Assembly: GCA_027943335.1 (NCBI GenBank) | Contig: BSBK01004081.1 | Span: 416,001-480,000, forward strand | Direction: 5' to 3' | Origin: Chamaecyparis obtusa | Lineage: Eukaryota; Streptophyta; Pinopsida; Cupressales; Cupressaceae | DNA: 64,000 bases | Part shown: piece by piece, positions 48,778 through 58,399 of the stretch | Numbering within the stretch: the first letter of the stretch is position 1 | Layout: each line of letters starts with the position of its first letter | Notes under the pieces: model-generated | The model's database searches: none | Told to the model about the DNA's origin: nothing | What the model saw: only the letters and a program-made list of their open reading frames with translations | Position numbers and translations under genes: made by a program

Positions 48778-48789
48778 GCTCTGATACCA
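48778..48789 (-). promoter_or_regulatory. Primer binding site of E2
   Basis: The minus strand reads TGGTATCAGAGC, the exact complement of the 3' end of plant initiator tRNA-Met. It lies six bases from the 5' LTR. Confidence 0.9.
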
Positions 48790-48795
48790 CTAAAA

Positions 48796-49684
48796 AGACC
48801 CTAACCGGCCTTTTACTAATTTCGACCAATAAATCTTAAGCAGATTTGAAATAAACAATAACATGCAATTAACCAGCAAATAGACTCAAATAAACAACAG
48901 ATTTATTCATATAACCAGCAATTACAATCTCAAGAAATAACTCAGAAAATGGTATGTATTTTACAACAGCAATACAAAACCATAGATTATAACATTTCAA
49001 TCTGAACTATAGGCAAACAACAGTAAGACTGGATGATAAAGAACCTGGTAAAATAATGGCGAACTCTGAAGTGAATCCGCACCGAGATGAATTGGGTTTC
49101 CGTCCAATCCATCAAGAAATGTTGAAGGTTTCCGTCCTCAAATTTCTAATTCGGTAGCTGAAGCTTCTCGAATTCTCAAGGAGAAATAATATTCATAAAC
49201 TGAAGCATACTGAATGAGACTCCAAAACCTCCTCTTACGGCTGCAGCTGTGACTCTTTAGTTTCCCCACTGTGACTCTTCATATGCCCATTTCGTCTCTT
49301 TATAATTTCACTTTAAGTCACTTTTTAAATAAATTGACCATTGAGTTATAAAGCGAAATAATAAATAAAGTGAGGAATCGTCCGTCATTAAAACGGAGGC
49401 CCAAACAAGCTTGAATGCCGACATGTGATAGCTCGCCGGAAAGCTCTCAACGAGACGCTCCAAGTCCACTACTGAAAAGCCAAGAATTCTAAACCCTGCT
49501 GACTTACTATAAATAGTAAGTACCCTAGAAACCTGCGGAAACTGCTCCGATTGGCCTAGAACTGAAACCACCTAGGCCAATTATCTCTTGATGCACTGTC
49601 ACGCCACGGTTAGCCCTCCGGGCCAAGGTGAAAGGACTAACAACAGGGCACAATATAATGTACCCCAAAAAAGGGGACATTACA
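48796..49684 (-). repeat. E2 5' LTR (right copy)
   Basis: The right end is GGGGACATTACA. The left end is AGACCCTAACCGG, where the other copy has TGACCC. 889 bp long, like its partner. Confidence 0.85.
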
Positions 49685-49844
49685 TTTTCTCAATTCATTA
49701 TCGGTGAGGGATCATTGACTCAACTAGCACTTAAATCCTACTTGAGCCTATTGAGTCATCTTACTTCCAATTGTGCAATTAGGAAAAGAGGTGGAACTCA
49801 CCCCCAACACATCTATCATCCTTTTTATTATTGTACACTATACT

Positions 49845-51583
49845 TATTAGGATAATAGAATGTTCCTTTAATGGTCATCTAGTTGTCTTTAGTTTGTTTA
49901 GGAAAGCTTCCTATTCTATTTTTTGTTAATGTTTGTTTCTTTTAGAAACATCTTTGTAAATCTATATAAGGAACTTTCCTTCCTTTGTTTAATACAATAA
50001 CATCAACTTACCATAACATGGTATCAAAGCATGGTTATAATTTTTTCCAAAAAAATATAATTCCTATTAGAAATTATTCGTTTTTAAATTTTTTGAAATT
50101 ATCAATTTTGAAATCCAGTGTTGTTTTTTTCCGTTCGTGGCTGTTTTTTTACCATATTCTAGTTGTTTTTGTGGAGAAGCAGCTGTCGTTTCTTCCACAT
50201 CCATTCCCGTGTATTTTTTGTTGCTTGTTGTTTGTACCCAGTTCAAGCAACGTCTGTGTGTTATTTTTGCAACTTAAAAAATATGGCTTTTCTGCGATTC
50301 GTGGCACCTGTATTCATGTGCCCTTTCCAATCTATGTGTGGGTTGTTGTTTCTACGCACGAAGGGTTTTTGCCTGCGATTACATGCCATTTTCGGCATTG
50401 CCTGTATGCATTTTTATCTACAAACCCATCAGCTCTAACACTCTTCTTTGGCCTACGTTTTTTCCCCTCTAGCTCACACAATAGGAAGGCTTTTGTTCAA
50501 ACGCCTATGGGATCTTTTTTTCATGACTTGTGCTTTTTGGGTGTTGTTTTCTCTGGTTGTTTTCACGCCACTAGGGCACGCAACAGGAGGTTGCCTATCA
50601 TTTCTGTGTTCGACCCGTGTATAGACGCAATTTTATTTGCATTTTGGATTTTTTTGTCTTGTAAAATGGTCGTGTTTTTGCATTTTCTAGATTTGTGGCT
50701 CTTTTCTGACGAGATTTTCTCAATTCGACAATCCCTCTTTCTCTTGCAAATATCGCCCTTTTCTGCCCACACCTGTGGGATTTCTGAGTCATGCAACTTT
50801 TTTTGTGCCACTTTCCTATCCCGTGCAACAACGGCCAAGGGTTTTTTTGCTCTTTCACATCGTGGCGGCTCCATTTTCCTCCCAGGCAAAGGTTCTACAA
50901 ATCACAACTAGGGTTTCAGATGGGTTTATAATTTTGTCCCCATAAAAAAATTATTCTATGGGTTTTAACATTTAGGATATTATGGGTTTATAATTTTTTC
51001 CTCAAATTATTTGTTTGGTTTTACCATTTTTTCCTCAAAAACGATGCTTTGTATGTTGATCTGTGTCTCAAATTCTATGGTCTAATTTTGATCGATTTTC
51101 CACCTCAAAAACCATGTCTGGTTTTTCCGATTTTTCTCCTTAAAAAGTGTAGCTTCTTGCAATTTGTTTTGAGTCTTAGTGCTCATCTGCAAAAAGGGTT
51201 TGGCGATTTTCCTCAAAATCGTGGTTTCAGTTTCATCTTGGTGTCTTTGGCTACAGGGAGTAATACTTTTGTTACCCAATATCAAATTGGATAGCTTCTT
51301 GGTCAATAACATTTTGCAAATCCAGGGAAGGTCTCAACAACAGCAAAATGTTCTAAAGAATTTGTAACCAAAAGACAACAGTTAAATGATGACCATTAAG
51401 GGAGGGTATTAAGATAATAGAATGTTTCTTTAATGGTCATCTAGTTGTCTTTAGTTTGTTTAGGAAAGTTTCCTATTCTGTTTTTTGTTAATGTTTGTTT
51501 CTTTTAGAAACAAAATCTTTGTAAATCTATATAAGGAACTTTTGTTCCTTTGTTTAATACAATAACATCAATTTACCATAGCA
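49845..51583 (+). mobile_element. Short non-autonomous LTR element with TA...CA ends
   Basis: LTRs of 174 bp (49845-50018) and 177 bp (51407-51583) differ by eight substitutions and one 3-base gap. Each begins TATTA(G/A)GATAATAG and ends CCATA(A/G)CA. Identical 5-bp target duplications ATACT lie at 49840-49844 and 51584-51588. A primer site TGGTATCAAAGC (50019-50030) touches the left LTR, and a purine tract AAGGGAGGG (51398-51406) touches the right one. The element is structurally complete, 1,739 bp, without any gag or pol domain. TA...CA termini are a known rare variant of the usual TG...CA. Confidence 0.85.
50018..50911 (+). other. Unusual long frame inside the TA...CA element
   Basis: An ATG that overlaps the LTR end and the primer site (MVSKHGYNFF) opens a frame of 297 codons. 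The product would be very rich in Phe, Cys, Leu, Ser and His, with long hydrophobic runs. T-rich sequence can produce this by chance, and no protein family is recognised. I list it because no stop occurs for nearly 900 bp in sequence this AT-rich. A coding role is unproven. Confidence 0.2.
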
Positions 51584-52410
51584 ATACTACACTACACTAG
51601 ACTATACTAGACTACTCTAGACTATACTAAACTATACTATACTATACTGCACTACACTACACTATACTAGATTAGACTCTACTATACTATACAAGACTAT
51701 ATACTAGACTAGACTACACTAGAAGTCATACTAGACTACACGAGAACCATACCATACGACACTACACTACACTAGATTAGACTATACTATACTATACTTT
51801 ACTAGACTATACTACACTAGACTATATACTATACTAGACTAGACTAGACTGGACTTACTATACTACACTATACTACACCACACTATACTATACTATACTA
51901 TCCTATACTATACTACATTGTACTGTATTGTATTGTATTGTACTATACTATACTATACTATTGTTGGCAAAATGGTCAGCACTCCACTCGGGATTCGCGA
52001 CATGGTTTAACAGCCTCCTGTGTCTTCTATAAGTCTAGTGGTTGTATCGAGCATTAACAGGTCAATCTTTTGGTGCAACGGCAACCACTACTTGTAACAA
52101 GTGGTATCAGAGCTTGGTCACAAGTTCGAATCCCCTCGGGTAGCACTGAGGGGGAGATTGTTGGCAAAATGGTCAGCACTCCCCTCGGGATTCGCGACAT
52201 GGTTTAACAACCTCCTGTGTCTTCTATAAGTCTAGTGGTTGTATCGGGCATTAACAGGTCGATCTTTTGGTGCAACAGCGACCACTACTTGTAACAACTA
52301 TACTATACTACACTGCACTGCACTGCACTGCACTATACTATACTATACTATACTACACTACACTACACTAGACTATATACTATAGTTTACTATACTATAC
52401 TATAATTTTA
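51584..52410. repeat. Degenerate ACTAT/ACTAC/ACTAG pentanucleotide array
   Basis: Five-base units dominate from 51587 to 51960 and from 52297 to about 52400, with local drift to TGTAT and TGCAC. A TRIM interrupts it at 51962-52296. A few TACACTATACT bases also precede the element at 49845, so that element sits at the edge of the same array. Confidence 0.9.
51962..52296 (+). mobile_element. Complete TRIM/SMART-type mini LTR retroelement, 335 bp
   Basis: Two 138-bp LTRs (51962-52099 and 52159-52296) begin TGTTGGCAAAATGG and end TTGTAACA, with six differences. The 59-bp interior consists of a perfect primer site TGGTATCAGAGC (52102-52113), a short spacer and a purine tract GAGGGGGAGA (52148-52157). 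ACTAT flanks both sides (51957-51961 and 52297-52301), as expected of a 5-bp target duplication, although the surrounding array also has that sequence. It codes for nothing and must borrow proteins from another element. Confidence 0.92.
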
Positions 52411-53071
52411 TTATTATTTATTATTAAATCCTATTTTAGAAAGGGTACATCACAAACACCTTGGGAAGCGTGTCATTTATGTCTTTTAGTTGGGTTAGGT
52501 ACAGTTGTTTCATCTTCTAGTGGAAGTAGGTAAAAGATACAAACTAAAATATTTTGAAGCTTCTAGAAGACAAATTTGAGCCCTTTGTGTTGAATTAGTT
52601 TCCACCATTGATCTTGTAAGCCTTCCCTATAAAAGGCAGTGTTTTTCTCCTTTGTAAAGTTAGTAGTTGTTCAAGAGTGGGTAGTTGGTAGCCAATAGTT
52701 GTTGAATACAGAAATAGTAGTAGGAACTAATGTACAAAAAAATTTGTAATCAGCATTTGGAGTTAATACAAGCGGGCCATTGAAGGTATTGTGTCTTTCT
52801 TGTGTTCTTCTAGTGTAAGCATGGTTTCTATTCTTCAAAGTTGGTTTCAATTGAATGATTTTGATGGTGAAATGTGAAGATATTTGATGAATTTCCAGTT
52901 CATACCATTTGTATCTTGCTGATGTAAGTTGTTGTGTATTGTTAGTTTGAACCCAATTGCATCATTAATTCAATTGTGAATATATGTTTGAGTATTGCCA
53001 ATATTGGGTACTTGAATGTACGTTTACAATCTGAAAATCTTTCATTTCCTTTTAATATTGCACTACTGTTG
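52411..53071 (+). other. No gene; LTR-like promoter sequence
   Basis: CCCTATAAAAGGCAG (52626-52640) is a good TATA box, and the following 400 bp resemble the R/U5 part of an LTR. No partner copy was found. The segment continues beyond E3 at 57461, so E3 probably inserted into it. Confidence 0.35.
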
Positions 53072-54184
53072 TGTAATGTCCCGAAGGTGATTTCTATCCC
53101 GGAGGTGATTTCGTTCCAGAGGTGATTTCTGTCCTAAAGGTGTTTTTGGTCCCAGAGGTGATTTCGGTCCCGAAGGCGATTTCTGTCCCAGAGGAGTTTA
53201 TGTTGTGTGGTGTGGAGATGTGTATGGAAGTAGTAGATGGCGTACGGCGGGGGTGGGGAGCAGATGTCATGCGGTCAGAGGTGATGCTCGTACGGTGCAA
53301 GAAGGATGTTGTACGGTCAGGGGAAATGAAGTTCGTACAGTGGTGGTATGTTGGACGTATAGCGAGGGTCTACAGGAACGTACGGTGTGTGGGAGGTTGT
53401 CCATATGGAGGGCTAGATTGCGGTATGTGCTAGGTCGTACAGTCGGTATGTTCTTCTCGTAAGGTGGATGAGATTTGAGGATGTTGTACGCTAGGGTGAT
53501 GTCTGAGATGGAATGTCGTAGGGTGTAATTCGATCTCCCTTGGTGCCATTTGGATCACCAACAAGGGTGTGGGTATTCGCCAAACCAAATTAATGGATGC
53601 ACAAAAAATAATATAACTCTAGATCACACAATTAGAGATGAATGCCAGATGCTAATGATGCAAGAAGTAATTCTTGATTCAAACAATAATAGTGCCACAA
53701 AACACCAGAGCGATGAATGCCAGGTGCCAACGATGCCACAAGTTGTATTAATGCCAAAGATACAAATAGATTTTGCAAATGTAGACAAAGATGGTGCTTT
53801 AGATTTGCCAGATCCAAAACAAACAAAGCAAAGCAGAGTAGGGTGAGGGATGAATCCCACCAAAACTGTGCTAGCCAAATAGGGAAGATCCTTCACTTCC
53901 GAAATGGCGAACAAAGCATAACTCCAACTGGAATTCACAATACAATAAAATAATTCCAAAATCACATACCAACAACTACCTACATGCCGGTCATAAATAC
54001 CCTTTCGGAGAAACTCCTGAGGGTTTACAAAAGAATGCCGACAGGGCAAACACCTACGGACAACAATAATAAAAATAGGCCCCTTAACTAATTAATTAAA
54101 GGTCCTTAATAATATCTTTTAAATTGGGACCAATTAATTAATTAATTTAATTAATCTATTCTCTATCAAATTGGGGACATTACA
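53072..54184 (-). repeat. E3 3' LTR, with an internal 18-bp tandem repeat
   Basis: The end is TTGGGGACATTACA. At 53084-53200 an 18-bp unit like GAGGTGATTTCTGTCCC is repeated about 6.5 times. The partner LTR has one copy fewer. GTACGG motifs occur repeatedly between 53230 and 53460. Confidence 0.85.
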
Positions 54185-54201
54185 AATCCTCGCCACCTAA
54201 A

Positions 54202-54223
54202 GATTGCTTGCCCTCAAGCAATC
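54202..54223. repeat. 9-bp hairpin next to the E3 3' LTR
   Basis: GATTGCTTG, loop CCCT, CAAGCAATC, 18 bases from the LTR. Same as in E2. Confidence 0.85.
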
Positions 54224-54240
54224 CATCATTAAGACTCCAG

Positions 54241-54630
54241 GATTCCAAGCTAGGCGTGGACACCAATAACTGTATCCACTGGAACCTTCAAGCCACAACA
54301 TGACCATGCGCATGCACCTGAAAGTAAGCGAGAAAAGCAACTCTCCATCAAGCTTCCGCTGCTCCATTTTGATATATATGTTGCCATGCCCAGAGTCACC
54401 AAGATCCCACTGAAACCAAACATCAAACACATCGATGCTCAAATCCAAAGCCAAGTGCGGACATTGGTAGCAATATCCGTCCGTTGAAAACTCTATGTTG
54501 CTTCTGGACGACATGTAAATAGTTGGATTTAGTTGGGACGAATAAACCATCATCAAGCTTTCGATGCACCACTTTGATATAAACATTGCCATGCCCTTCA
54601 CCAAGATCCCAACAACGCCAATCGATGAAA
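54241..54630 (-). repeat. Duplicated 190-bp module
   Basis: 54241-54440 and 54441-54630 share CATCAAGCTT, then a tract with TTTGATATA.A..TTGCCATGCCC and CACCAAGATCCCA. Related single versions lie in E1 at 26192-26400 and 27772-27880. On the minus strand the best frame reads GDSGHGNIYIKMEQRKLDG. Confidence 0.6.
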
Positions 54631-54669
54631 TCTTTCACACCATCATGTTCAACAATCTCTTCTGATATG

Positions 54670-55350
54670 GCACAGACACGGACGTTGACGTTGACACGAA
54701 CTTAGTCATGGACACAACCACAACCACGGACACAACAACGGCGAGGGATACGGACACAGACACCATAGCAATGGACACAACCTCGGCAATGGACACAACC
54801 TTGGCGGTGGACAGAGCTTCGGCAGCGACGGCAACGGACACAACCTCTAGTGCGAACAGAACCTCGACAACAGATAGAACCTCGGCGGCGAACAGAGCCT
54901 CGACGGCAACAGCAACGACAGAGAGATCCTTGGCGGCATACAGAGCCTCGGCGGCAGACAGGGCCTTGTCGGCGGATAGAGCCTCGGCAACGGACAGAGC
55001 CTCGGCAAACGACAGTGTCTCGGCGGTGACAATGACCGAGAGAAACTCGGCGGCAAACAGAGCCTCAGCAGCAAGCAAAACCTCAGCAGACAAAATCCCA
55101 ACAGACAGAGCCTCAGTGGCAAACAAAGCCTCAACGGCAGACACAGTCTCGGCGGCGACGGCCACAAAGAGAACCTTGGCGGCAAACACAGCCTCGACTG
55201 TGGGCAAAACCTCGGCGACGAACAGAGCCTCGACAACAAACAGAGTCTCGGTGGTGGGCAGGGCCTCGGCAGACAAAGTCTTGGTGAACAAAACATCAAC
55301 ATGCAGGATCTCGATGGTGGACAAGGCCCCAACGGCAATCATAGCCTCTA
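54670..55350 (-). repeat. 18-bp minisatellite in E3, open in several frames
   Basis: Units like ACAGAGCCTCGGCGGCAA with occasional 27-30-base variants fill about 680 bp. The GC content is far above the surroundings. Three frames remain open: 222 codons plus, 241 and 163 codons minus. They read six-residue repeats (NRASAA, AEALFA and PPRLCL types). The open frames follow from the repeat length being a multiple of three, so I do not call a gene. Confidence 0.8.
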
Positions 55351-55540
55351 CGACAGACACAACTTGCTACACATAAGGAAGGGCTCCATACTGAAGGCCT
55401 GGCTCATGAAACGAAGTAGTGGTAGAGCTTATGTCACCTTGATCTGTCCAGGTTATCTTGGTAAGATCCATGCAAGCAACTTCTTCATTTTTTAGGTGTT
55501 CTCCACATGTAGGTGTAGTAGCAAGATTTAGCAGATCCTC

Positions 55541-56269
55541 CTAGAGCAACCCTGTGATCATGCCTTCACCCTCCTCGTGTAATGCATCACCCTTATTGTC
55601 GTCATCTACTTTCTCCCACTTGTGCAAATGAGATATTAGTTTTTCTTCACAATGTTTGAATACATTACTGACCAATCTACACATTGCCATAGACGGGACA
55701 CATTCTAGATTACGAACAACCCACAACATAGATATGATAGGTTGGGATATTTCATCCATCTCTTCAATGCACGAAATCATAAGGCTCTCCATAGCAACCA
55801 AAACCTTAGTATCATGACACTCCTTGATTGTGACCAAGAAGTGATGAAACATATCATGGATCAAGTCTTGCAACTCTATATCTAAGAGGAGGTTACTTAC
55901 TTTGACATTTGCACAATTCTCCAATATTGTAGATCTCCTGCCAAAAGGGTCACCATAGAAGTCATCAAGACTCTAAAAGTTGTCAACGATCAAATGCAAT
56001 ATCTCTATCATGGTGTTGTCATCATACAGTTCTCTAGGAGCCGAGATTCTCAAAATCTCAATGAGACATGCTGCAACTGCCAACTTCATTTCCTTGTCAT
56101 GGTATCTCAATAGCCTGGGTTGACTTAAGGCATCCTTAGTCGAAGAAAGGATCCTCTGTATAAATCTTGAAGGTAATTGGTCCACCTTACACAAACATAC
56201 TTCCAATATATCTAATGGAAGATCAACACCCTCACTGAGCTCTTTGCCAATCTTTTGAAGTGCCTTCAA
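55541..56269 (-). pseudogene. PDS5-like N-terminal HEAT region in E3
   Basis: A single minus-strand frame of 243 codons has only one internal stop (TAG at 55973-55975). It reads LQKIGKELSEGVDLPLDILE, a KVDQLPSRFIQ stretch, MKLAVAACLIEILRISAP, YDDNTMIEILHLIVDNF, then ILENCANVKVSNLLLDI, MFHHFLVTIK, SLMISCIEEMDEISQPIISM and RLVSNVFKHCEEKLISHLHK. This matches E1 closely and plant PDS5 more distantly: HEAT repeats that in the host protein contact cohesin. The TAG corresponds to CAG in E1. There are no introns. It begins about 90 bp after the primer site, the gag position. No ATG is visible at the start. The C-terminal part of PDS5 (Tudor, Lys-rich tail) is absent. Confidence 0.82.
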
Positions 56270-56357
56270 CCACCACTATCCATCACTGTTGGGCGCGATA
56301 GTGTGATCCAAATCCCAAAATATTTCAATTATCCCAATAGGCTAGCAAGATCACCAA

Positions 56358-56368
56358 CTCTGATACCA
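56358..56368 (-). promoter_or_regulatory. Primer binding site of E3
   Basis: The minus strand reads TGGTATCAGAG, one base from the LTR, for initiator tRNA-Met. The twelfth base is T instead of C. Confidence 0.85.
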
Positions 56369-56369
56369 C

Positions 56370-57460
56370 TGTAATGTCCTGAAGGTGATTTCTATCCTGG
56401 AGGTGATTTCGGTCCGGAAGTGATTTTTGTCCCGGAGGTGTTTTCGGTCCCGGAAGTGATTTTTGTCCCAAAGGTGTTTATGTTGTATGGTGTGGAGGTG
56501 TATGGAATGAGTAGATGGCATACGGTGGGGGTGGGGAGGAGACGTGCGATAGGAGGTGATGCCCGTACGGTGCAAGAAGGATGTCGTACGGTCAGGGGAA
56601 ATAGAGTTCGTACGATGGTGGTATGTTGGACGTATGGCGGGGGTCTATAGGAACATACGGTGTGTGGGAGGTTGTCAGTACGAGGGACTTGCTGGCAGTA
56701 TGTGCTAGGTCGTACGGTGGGTATGTTCTTGTCGTACAGTGGATGAGATCTAAGAATGTCGTATGCTGGGGTGATGTCTGAGATGGAATGTCGTAGGGTG
56801 TAATTCGATCTCCCTTGGTGCCGTTTGGATCACCAACAAGGGTGTGGGTATTTGCCAAACCAGATTAATGGATGCACAGAATAATATAACTCTAGATCGC
56901 ACAATTGGAGATGAACGCCAAATGCTAATGATGCCAGAAGTAATTCTTGATTCAAACAATAATAGAGTCACAAAACACCAGAGCGATGAATGCCAGGTAC
57001 CAACGACGCCATAAGTTGTATTAATGCCAAAGATACAAATAGATTTCACAAATGTATACAAAGATGGTGTTTCAGATTTGTCAGATCCAAAACAAACAAA
57101 GCAGAGCAGAGTAGGGTGAGGGATGAATCCCACCAAAACTACGCTAGCCAAATAGGGAAGATCTTTCACTTCCGAAATGGTGAACAAAGCCGAACTCCAA
57201 TTGGAATTCGCAATACAATAAAATAATTCCAAAATCACATACCAACAACTACCTACATGCCGGTCATAAATACCCCTTCGGAGAAACTCCCGAGGATTTA
57301 CAAAAGAACACCAACACAGCAAACACCTACGGGCAACAATAATAAAAATGGGCCGCCCCTTAACTAATTAATTAAAGGTCCTTAATAATATCTTTTAAAT
57401 TGGGACCAATTAATTAATTAATTTAATTAATTTATTCTCTATCAATTTGGGGACATTACA
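56370..57460 (-). repeat. E3 5' LTR
   Basis: The partner of 53072-54184. The 18-bp unit is repeated about 5.5 times (56382-56480). Confidence 0.85.
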
Positions 57461-58390
57461 TTTTGTGGCATTGTGAGTAGTCTGATTAAGCAAAAATCAG
57501 TTTACGGAATCTATCTATCTGAAGCATCATCCATTATTGTCATTGTCCTTAGAATTTAGAACCCTGGTTAGCTTCTTGAACCCTTATCCCTTTCGTTATT
57601 TGTCTCAAAGAAGTTTAGATTAGTGAAGTGTTATTAAAGCTTCGGAAATCTGAAAATGCTTGGACAGCTAGAGAATCTGAAGTCCTATTATTATTAGATT
57701 TTGGACAATCTGAAGTCCTATCATTATTTGACTTCTAGAGAATCTGAAGTCCTATCATTAGGAGAGCCTAATAGGAGAAACCACATACGGTGAGAGAATT
57801 GTATTTTCAGTCCAGGAATATTTACATAAGTCCCCTCATGATTACCAGCAATATCACATCATTAACTTGTGTCCATCCAAGTGAAAGTCAAGACCTGACA
57901 TAGGTAACCTTGGGGTCATCTCACTTGATCAAGATCCTTAGCAGATGATATTTCCTTTTAACAAGAGAGGATAGAATATACTCCGTATATTTTATTTTGT
58001 GTCGGTGGCGTGCAAACACTCTCATCAACACGTACCACCTGTTGCAACCTTCCTGCTGCTATCACTGCTATACTACATTAGATCCAATGGTCGCACAGCC
58101 TAATTTCTGCCCCAACCACTATCATTGGATCAACCCTGCATATGTACAATAGTACAGCACCTACAAGTGAGCATTTTGTTATTAAAATATGCTGAAATTA
58201 TTTGTATTTGCTGTCCGGTTCAGTTTATCAACATTTTGTAATTTTCCAGCAGCTGCAATTATAATAAAATCAAATCTTCCAAAGGGTTTTATCATTCAGA
58301 TTCTATTGTTGTTAATTTATATTTCCACTTATCCCCTATTGTTGCATGGAAAGAAATCACAGAAATAAAATGTTTGGTAAAATATTAAAA
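57461..58390. other. No gene; short tandem repeat
   Basis: AATCTGAAGTCCTAT occurs three times with 31-36-bp spacing at 57673, 57706 and 57740. No open frame or element edge was recognised in the remainder. Confidence 0.5.
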
Positions 58391-58399
58391 GGGGGTATT

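Larger units (their letters stand above)
42912..49684 (-). mobile_element. E2: LTR element with a PDS5-like/zinc-knuckle ORF
   Basis: Direct repeats of 889 bp (42912-43800 and 48796-49684) flank a 5-kb interior. The right one is followed on the minus strand by a perfect primer site, TGGTATCAGAGC (48789-48778). The ORF with PDS5-like and zinc-knuckle parts lies at 46513-45655, with further frame to 44434. The conserved hairpin lies next to the 3' LTR. No protease or pol is visible, so it is non-autonomous. The flanking 5 bases do not match (TGAAA and TTTTC), so the target duplication is lost or the ends were rearranged. Confidence 0.8.
53072..57460 (-). mobile_element. E3: PDS5-carrying LTR element
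   Basis: LTRs of 1,113 bp (53072-54184) and 1,091 bp (56370-57460) start TGTAATGTCC and end GGACATTACA, so their ends are inverted copies of each other. On the minus strand the interior has a primer site (56368-56358), the PDS5-like ORF (56269-55541), an 18-bp minisatellite, a duplicated 190-bp module and the conserved hairpin before the 3' LTR. Pol is absent. Flanks TGTTG and TTTTG differ at one of five bases, which fits an aged target duplication. Confidence 0.85.

Noticed and set aside
51584..52410. CRISPR-like array
   Set aside because: Units are five-base microsatellite repeats without spacers, in a plant nuclear context. The 138-bp repeats are TRIM LTRs.
54708..55376. 222-codon plus-strand Asp/Arg/Ala/Ser/Thr repeat protein
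   Set aside because: The 18-bp minisatellite keeps every frame without a stop unit open. Two minus-strand frames are also open, so there is no reason to call a gene.
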